DNA of 64,000 nucleotides from Alisma plantago-aquatica (Eukaryota; Streptophyta; Magnoliopsida; Alismatales; Alismataceae). Location: contig OY856412.1 of assembly GCA_963693085.1 (NCBI GenBank), positions 1,406,580,694-1,406,644,693 on the forward strand. Direction: 5' to 3'. Shown here piece by piece: positions 58,082 to 64,000 of the stretch. Below the pieces are notes generated by a model. The model was not told the origin of the DNA, did no database searches, and saw only the letters and a program-made list of their open reading frames with translations. Position 1 is the stretch's first letter. Each line of letters starts with the position of its first letter. A program made the translations under genes and the position numbers.

Positions 58082-60647
58082 AATTTTGCCCTCAAAATTC
58101 CATGAAACATACAAACAATTCAGGATAAAACTTTTCCATGTCCATCATTGGCTCCCATGTGGTCTCATCCTCTCCATGGTGCTTCCAAAGAACCTTTATC
58201 ATCTTATATTCTTACATCTGAGTTCTCTCTCACCTTGGTATCTCATACCCTCGTAGGTGACTCAGGATATTTCAGCCTCCCTTGCAACTCAATAGGTTCA
58301 TGGCTCAGCAAATGGTTCAGGTACATCACATAGTGCTCTAGATCAGACTCATGGAACACATCATATATTACTTCCTCCTAAGGGGTAAGGTTAAACATAA
58401 GAAACTCCACCAATCCATCTCAAATAGACCCATGTATCGGGGACTCAACCTCCTCAACTATATCTTAGAGGGGTCGGGTTTTTATAACACATATTCTTCC
58501 ACAGTGAACTGCATGTCAGTCTGCTTTGCATCAACTCACGACTCATGTCACCCCTGGGCTTTCTCATCCATCACACGGTCAGAGCGACTTCATCTGCACA
58601 CACTGTGGTTTCTCTAACCTTCACAAGGCCCTTTCACCGACATCATCATAATAAAGCGGTGACCGACACAACCTCCCTTATAGAGCTTCTTTCATCCCGA
58701 TACTGGCTATGGTGGCTATCATCACAAACTCCCATAGGACAAGCATTGTCCCCATGCATCACCCTAAACGAGCACACACGCTCTCATTAGACCCTCTAAA
58801 GTCTGGCTCATACTCTCTTGTTTGTTCATTAGTCAGGAGTGATAAGCTATACTCAAATTCAATCTAGTATCAAGTTCTTTTTACATCTGCTTCCACCACA
58901 TGGAAGTGAACTTGAGGTCATGCTCATGATGTTGAACTTGGATCATGGTGTAGTTCAACCAAAACTATCATACTGACAATGCTTTCTCTTAGGCACAGGT
59001 TTAGGTCAACTTGGTAAGGCGATCTACCATAACCCATATTGCATCATGAAATCTCGTGGTCTAGGGGAGACTCACCACAACGTCCATGGTGATCCACTCC
59101 CATTCCCTCTTGGGGACTCTTCATTCTCTGTAGCAACTCATTGGGTTACTAGTGTTCGGACTTCACCCACTAGCATGCATGGCGACAAGCCACATGCAAC
59201 CCTATCTACTTCTTTATCTCAGATATTCAAAGCACTACTGTAAACTTTATTCATCTTAGTAGTACCAAGATGCAGGGTGTACTTAACATCACGAGCTCCC
59301 GTATGTCATGATTCCTCAGGGTTGACTCCTCATAAACCCTAAAACACTCTAGTCGTGGGTTTCATCACCTTCCTTTCCTGAGAGGTGTATCTGAGGTTCT
59401 CCAACCATCCTTCTATCGCATCAAGCTCTAGGTTGCCTAACCAAGAAACCACTACTCGACCAACGAGTCTGGTTGTATCTGGGTGTTAGCCCTATATGTC
59501 TCATGAACTTAGGGTTCACCTAACAACCTCTTCTAGCCTCTCTACTGGATAACCAAGATAGCTGCATCTTGACTAAGAGCATCCATTACCCCTTACATCC
59601 TTATGTGCTAGGTAAAGGGGAAGACATAAACCCTCATATACTCAACTCTTCATCCTCATCTCGGATTTAGGTCTAACCGAGTCAAGAAACCTTTGAGCTC
59701 ATCATCTTGGTTATCAAACTCAAAATTATATAACTCATAAATTCCATACTTCTCTTGATAGGAACGACCTCATGTGATGACTACCTTAGTTCTCTTCGTA
59801 TTTGCAAACCATCTATCAAAAGGTATGATAATTTCTCAATCCTCAAGCATTATAGCAATGTTTCAACTCACATCATCTTTATCCTTAGTGTATGGCATGC
59901 GTATTTCCCTATCTCTCACCCCCATAACGAGAGGAAATAAGCATTTGGCTGTAGTCCAATTACAAAATTCATCCCATTCCAAGAGTAGAGATGGTGCATC
60001 ACACATCGCCAGTACACTTTCCAAACTAAGTTGAAATGTACATCACATGTCTCCACATCATAAACAACTCGATTATGGGTCTACACTCATGGGAAGAATT
60101 TTCCCATCACCTTTTGGATCTTAACATATCTCCTTGATTTACAATCCTTAGTCGTTACCTCAAGGTCTCTAGGGTGTCGACACTTTTGGGGTGATCCGAC
60201 CCTTATGCATCTAAGGAGTGCCTCTCACTTTTACCCCTAAGGCCCCATGAACTCATGAAGGTGGCCAAACTCCTAACCCATGGTCCTTGGGTAAAGGTAG
60301 CTGTTACCTCCCAACCCTATGGTCTCGTGCATCCAGGGAACATATCACTCCTACTTCCATCAGTCTTATCCCTTCATGACCTTAGTATTGACTTAGGATT
60401 CCATCATAGCACATCTCATTCTTGAATCTTTACCCAAAAATCCACCATCTCTCTGGGCACTCATGATCAAACTTACATCCTTTCATAGGGATCATGGTGA
60501 CCTACCTAACTTGGTCAGGCCCCATAAGGTTACCTCCATGGCAACATATCCCCATGCCCTTAGAGATAGTCACCTATGGTCTATAGATTCATGATCACAC
60601 CATGTGCTCTCTACTTAGCTCATCAAGATCCTATGAGACCTCTTTAG
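58082..60647 (-). pseudogene. Decayed chromovirus pol: chromodomain and integrase remnants
   Basis: In minus-strand frames 58,100-58,330 read LSHEPIELQGRLKYPESPTRV and VLWKHHGEDETTWEPM, then FYPELF: the integrase tail and chromodomain of chromoviruses. At 59,000-59,105 ITMDVVVSLP and HDAIWVMVDRLTKLT are the integrase core with its first catalytic Asp. Many stops and shifts. From about 59,110 to 60,647 no motif is recognisable by eye; RT/RNase H would be expected there. The sequence is cut by the copia LTR at 60,648. Confidence 0.75.
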
Positions 60648-61837
60648 TGTTGGTATGTATGCCCATAGAGCAAGTCATATGATGATTGTAATGGGATACT
60701 TTGTAATTGATTTGAATAATAATAAAGGCAATTTCCAATCTATATGTTTAAACTATTTCTGAGATGATGGTGTAACATGATAGATGTCTAAAGATTGTCT
60801 TACTCAATGACATATGCTTTTAGGTTCATGACCTAAGCGATGAGATCATATGGATGTTAAGAGTATACATTCTTGTTTAGTCCCTAGTCGGTTGTTATTG
60901 TGGAAATAACCATAGACATCAATAACACTAAAGACTAGATTGTGTGTTGGTTGATGACAGAATCTCATTAGTCATGATATGGTGATATCAAACCAAGCAC
61001 ATAGGTACTTGTTAGAGAACAAGGTACCGGACAGACCCACCGTGAGAGTGACACATGGAACCATGACTTGGTAGTCACAGTCAGCTCTCACAGTGACGGT
61101 GGTGAGTGTGATTCTTAGACCTGAAATCACTACACTCAACACATGTCGTTGGGTACACTTTGACATCATCAAACGCAGTCCTGAAACATGGGTTGTTATA
61201 AAGGTGATGATTGGGTGGCTTTGACACATGGGGCTTTTGAGGGGTGAGTGATAGATATGGGATTTGTCCCTCCTGAGGGAGTTTGATATCCTTGGCCACT
61301 TGATGAGTAGGATTGAGAAAGGCATGCGCATGCACGTGTGAATCAATATGTGATATTGATGTCATACACATCTCACTCGGTCTACTCTGAGATCAAGGAA
61401 ATGAATGAACATTGACAGGATGACTGTTCCATGCCTCGAGTTCATTCTGGATATCAGTGATAAAGGAATTATACATTCACTGTAACACCATTCACGGATT
61501 GTAGGATGAAAGTTGTTCTCCAACTTTCTACTTTCACTTGGGTAGCAATGATGTGTGACTAGGCACCGCTCTTTGCTTGTGAAGTCATAAGTGTTATAGA
61601 CTTTCACTGCCAACGTGAAATGGACCTGCAGGGTCACACACATAGGATTTAACCTGGAAGAGGAGTTTTGTCCACAAGCAATGTTTAGATTGATTACTAA
61701 AAGAGTTTAGTAGTTCAATTAAACACTCAATTAATCGATAGCTCAATATCATAATGTTCAAGGTGTTGGACGCATTGATTGGAGTATCGGATTGATTGAA
61801 ATCGCATTTGACTGATTCTGCACAATCTGCATTCCCA

Positions 61838-62187
61838 ACCGATCGGTTCATGTGATGAACCGGTCGGCTGAGGTTGCTGAACCGGTCAGCTCAATTGTTG
61901 AACCGATAGGCTCATGCACAGAGTGAAACGACCGGTTCAATTGTTGAACTGATCGGTTCAACTGGTGCAATCGAGCAACTTGGGAAAGTAGGATTGGTGA
62001 GAATTTTCCTTTCGTTTCAAATTGCCCAATTCGATTGGGAATAATATTGGTATTCGATACCAATTGGGAGAGAAACAAGGAAAGTCAATCGGGAACCAAC
62101 CTGGAACCCCAACCGACCGGTTCATGAGTGAACCGATCGGTTCAAGGGTCCCAAACGATCGGTTCATTGCTGAACCGATCGGTTCAG
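61838..62187 (+). repeat. Palindromic GAACCGATCGGTTC repeat clusters in the LTR
   Basis: About a dozen variants of AACCGATCGGTTCA, spaced about 18-22 nt within two clusters (61,838-61,965 and 62,111-62,187). Each unit is nearly self-complementary. Confidence 0.85.
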
Positions 62188-62286
62188 GTTGCGAGATGGT
62201 TTCTTTTTGTGGAAAATCCCGAACCCTTCTACTCCTGCTTTAGTCCCGTATTGCCGGGCACAGAGAACCCTGTCCCATGACCCGCC

Positions 62287-62294
62287 TATATATA
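62287..62294 (+). promoter_or_regulatory. TATA box of copia-type LTR
   Basis: TATATATA in a GC-richer context, with the presumed transcript start about 30 nt downstream. Confidence 0.6.
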
Positions 62295-62848
62295 GGGGTA
62301 TTGAGGGCTTCTCAGAGTACAACTCAGTGCAAGTTGATTGCTCTGCAAAGTTGTCATTCTCTCTGGTTTTGGTAACCGAGAGAGAGCCTGAGCAAGTGCT
62401 TCCCGCAAAGGGAGGTGCAGCAAGGGAAGGACAACTGCAGTTGCAATTGACAGCAGGAGAGTGTGTTGGTGACTAGTACGTCAACAGGAGGGTGTGACTC
62501 CTTCCACTTCCTTGTGGGACAAGGAGAGTGGAGTTCCGGGTGGTCCGTGTGGACTACTTCAGAGGCGGGAGGACACTGCCGCTAAGGAGGACAACTGTCA
62601 TCCGACAGTCCGGTAGGAGGAGGAGTCTTCAGTCCCGTTGCGACCAGGAGCTGCACAGACACCGTCCAAGACCAGAGGTGAAGACCGCGCAAGGCGCGTG
62701 GTATTGTCACCGAGAAAGCCTCGGGACAAGGTATGATTCACAAACCATCTTTCCTATTATATAGATGTTGACGCGATTCCTTTTGTTCCGGGTTTGGAGA
62801 GAAATTTTTTTGTTTCCGCTGCTTCTCTGCCTCCTCTAAAACCCAACA

Positions 62849-62862
62849 GTGGTATCAGAGCC
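62849..62862 (+). other. tRNA-Met primer-binding site of copia-type element
   Basis: GTGGTATCAGAGCC directly after the CCAACA end of the LTR. Confidence 0.85.
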
Positions 62863-64000
62863 ACGTCAACCTCTCTATATTTTAGGATTATTGATGTGAT
62901 CGATTTTGGTTTGTTGCCTTTATTTATTGCATGCGATCTGAATAATATCGGCTTTATACATTTCCAATCCACAAATCCCTAATATACATATATGATATGT
63001 AATATTAATGCATTCAATACGCGTCGCCCTTAAATGAGTTTTGTGGTGGATGTGTAGCATGATTATGGCCTATAAACCCCTATATCTGTGTGTGGTTGTT
63101 TGTGTGGTTGCTTGCATCTCGGTCTGCGCACCGATTCCCTTTCTCATATTCCTGATGTAACTCGAAATAATTCGAGAATTCTTTTCCTACCTTTGATCCC
63201 CCCGAATGTAACTCGGGGTTTCACTATTCAATTGTAAATAGGATAGATTTTATTTCATGTTATGTCAAAGAACGGTGGACAACCTGAAGACAATCGGTTC
63301 AAGGAGTGAACCGATCGGTTGGTGATCCAGACGGCCGGTTCGAGGAACGAGATGATCGGGTGGCGACCTGAGGAGATGCACGATGACCGGTGAACCGATC
63401 GGCTGGAGGCGCCAGTCGATCGGCTGGTGGCACCCGAACAACCAACCTGATGGCGAGCCGATCAGTCATGGAGATGAGCTGATCAAACCCAGAAAGGCAG
63501 GCACAGATTTCATCTTGTACAGGTTGCATGTGATGTAGACCTAGATGACCGTGATTCCTCTTGGCTCGAGGAATCACAAATAGGATGGCCATAATCATTG
63601 CTTTTTATCGTTTATGCATGTTTTGTGTGGGATATAGCATGTATATGATACGTACTATATATTGTGGTGATTGGATATGTATATGTATATAAAAACCAAA
63701 TCCCTCATTAAATAGTAAGTTTTAGATGCCTTCCAAATGCGACACACGTGAAAAGCTTGATCGACCAAGTGTGGGCACGCCCTAGCGTGGTGCACCGTCT
63801 ATCTCGTGGAAGCGTGAAGGATGAATGTGTGGGTCTGTCCTAGCAGGGTGCATGTTCATCGTGTTGGCTTTGGGTCAGACTTAATAAGGTGACCTAGATA
63901 GGATCTAGCGCCTTGAGGCATGGAGATGATCATTGCAAGGAGTTGCATATGACATCTTTCAAGAGTTGCATATGATGCAATTGGCAAGAGTTGCCTACCT
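62863..64000 (+). mobile_element. 5' untranslated internal region of copia-type element
   Basis: No ORF of note up to the window end; gag is expected further right. At 63,291-63,470 more degenerate ACCGATCGGTTGG-type repeats occur, related to those in the LTR. Confidence 0.6.

Larger units (their letters stand above)
60648..62848 (+). mobile_element. 5' LTR of a Ty1/copia-type retrotransposon
   Basis: Begins TGTTGG and ends CCAACA (perfect inverted ends), 2,201 bp, directly followed by a tRNA-Met primer-binding site. Includes a TATA box at 62,287 and two clusters of palindromic repeats. The rest of the element lies beyond the right edge, so the target duplication cannot be checked. Lineage not assignable without pol. 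Confidence 0.8.

Overview
The window comes from a flowering-plant nuclear genome. The evidence is a caulimovirid-type reverse-transcribing virus integrated in the chromosome, plant-type Ty3/gypsy and Ty1/copia LTR retrotransposon remnants, tRNA-iMet primer-binding sites and AT-rich intergenic DNA. I see no convincing host protein-coding gene and no tRNA, rRNA or CRISPR locus. The species cannot be named from the sequence.

Positions 1 to about 41,353 are one continuous, rearranged array of an endogenous pararetrovirus (family Caulimoviridae). It still continues off the left edge of the window. Most of it lies on the minus strand (1-25,870 and 31,734-41,282), with one block on the plus strand (25,911-31,733). 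The viral sense order, pieced together from the copies, is: promoter and leader with TATA box and AATAAA; a 120-codon ORF that contains the tRNA-iMet primer-binding site; a coat-protein ORF with a CCHC zinc knuckle; an overlapping ORF with a 30K movement protein followed in frame by an aspartic protease; reverse transcriptase and RNase H; then a 435-aa coiled-coil protein in the position of the caulimovirid transactivator/inclusion-body protein. No copy is complete, and the protease-RT joint is missing everywhere. Successive minus-strand units share the same internal deletions and joints (a 1,011-bp in-frame coat deletion and an MP-to-RT joint), so an already defective form was amplified. Units differ by 0, 2 or 1 extra RT/RNase H modules, each bounded by an AT-rich microsatellite that resembles the host flank at 41.3 kb. 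Two inverted junctions (25.87 kb and 31.73 kb) make large palindromes.

A 3,237-bp solo-LTR-like element (3,895-7,131, 5-bp target duplication CTTTC) split one transactivator copy after integration. It carries five small hairpins with a constant loop and co-varying stems.

From 41.35 to 46 kb there is AT-rich non-coding DNA with at most LTR-element scraps. From about 46 to 53.2 kb lies a decayed minus-strand Athila-like Ty3/gypsy element (protease, RT, RNase H and integrase still recognisable; two catalytic aspartates changed). From 53.9 to 60.6 kb is the 3' part of a minus-strand chromovirus: a long LTR, polypurine tract, chromodomain and integrase remnants. Its LTR holds two inverted MITE-like elements set in (CT)n/(TA)n microsatellites. 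From 60,648 a plus-strand Ty1/copia-type element starts with a 2.2-kb 5' LTR (TGTTGG...CCAACA), a TATA box and a tRNA-Met primer-binding site, and runs off the right edge.

Functionally this is silenced repeat DNA. Nearly every viral ORF is broken, often by C-to-T type stop mutations. The exceptions include one uninterrupted transactivator ORF (27,840-29,147), one RT/RNase H ORF open through its whole retained length (19,441-20,864) and several short ORFs. Viral promoters facing each other across the inversions could yield double-stranded RNA.
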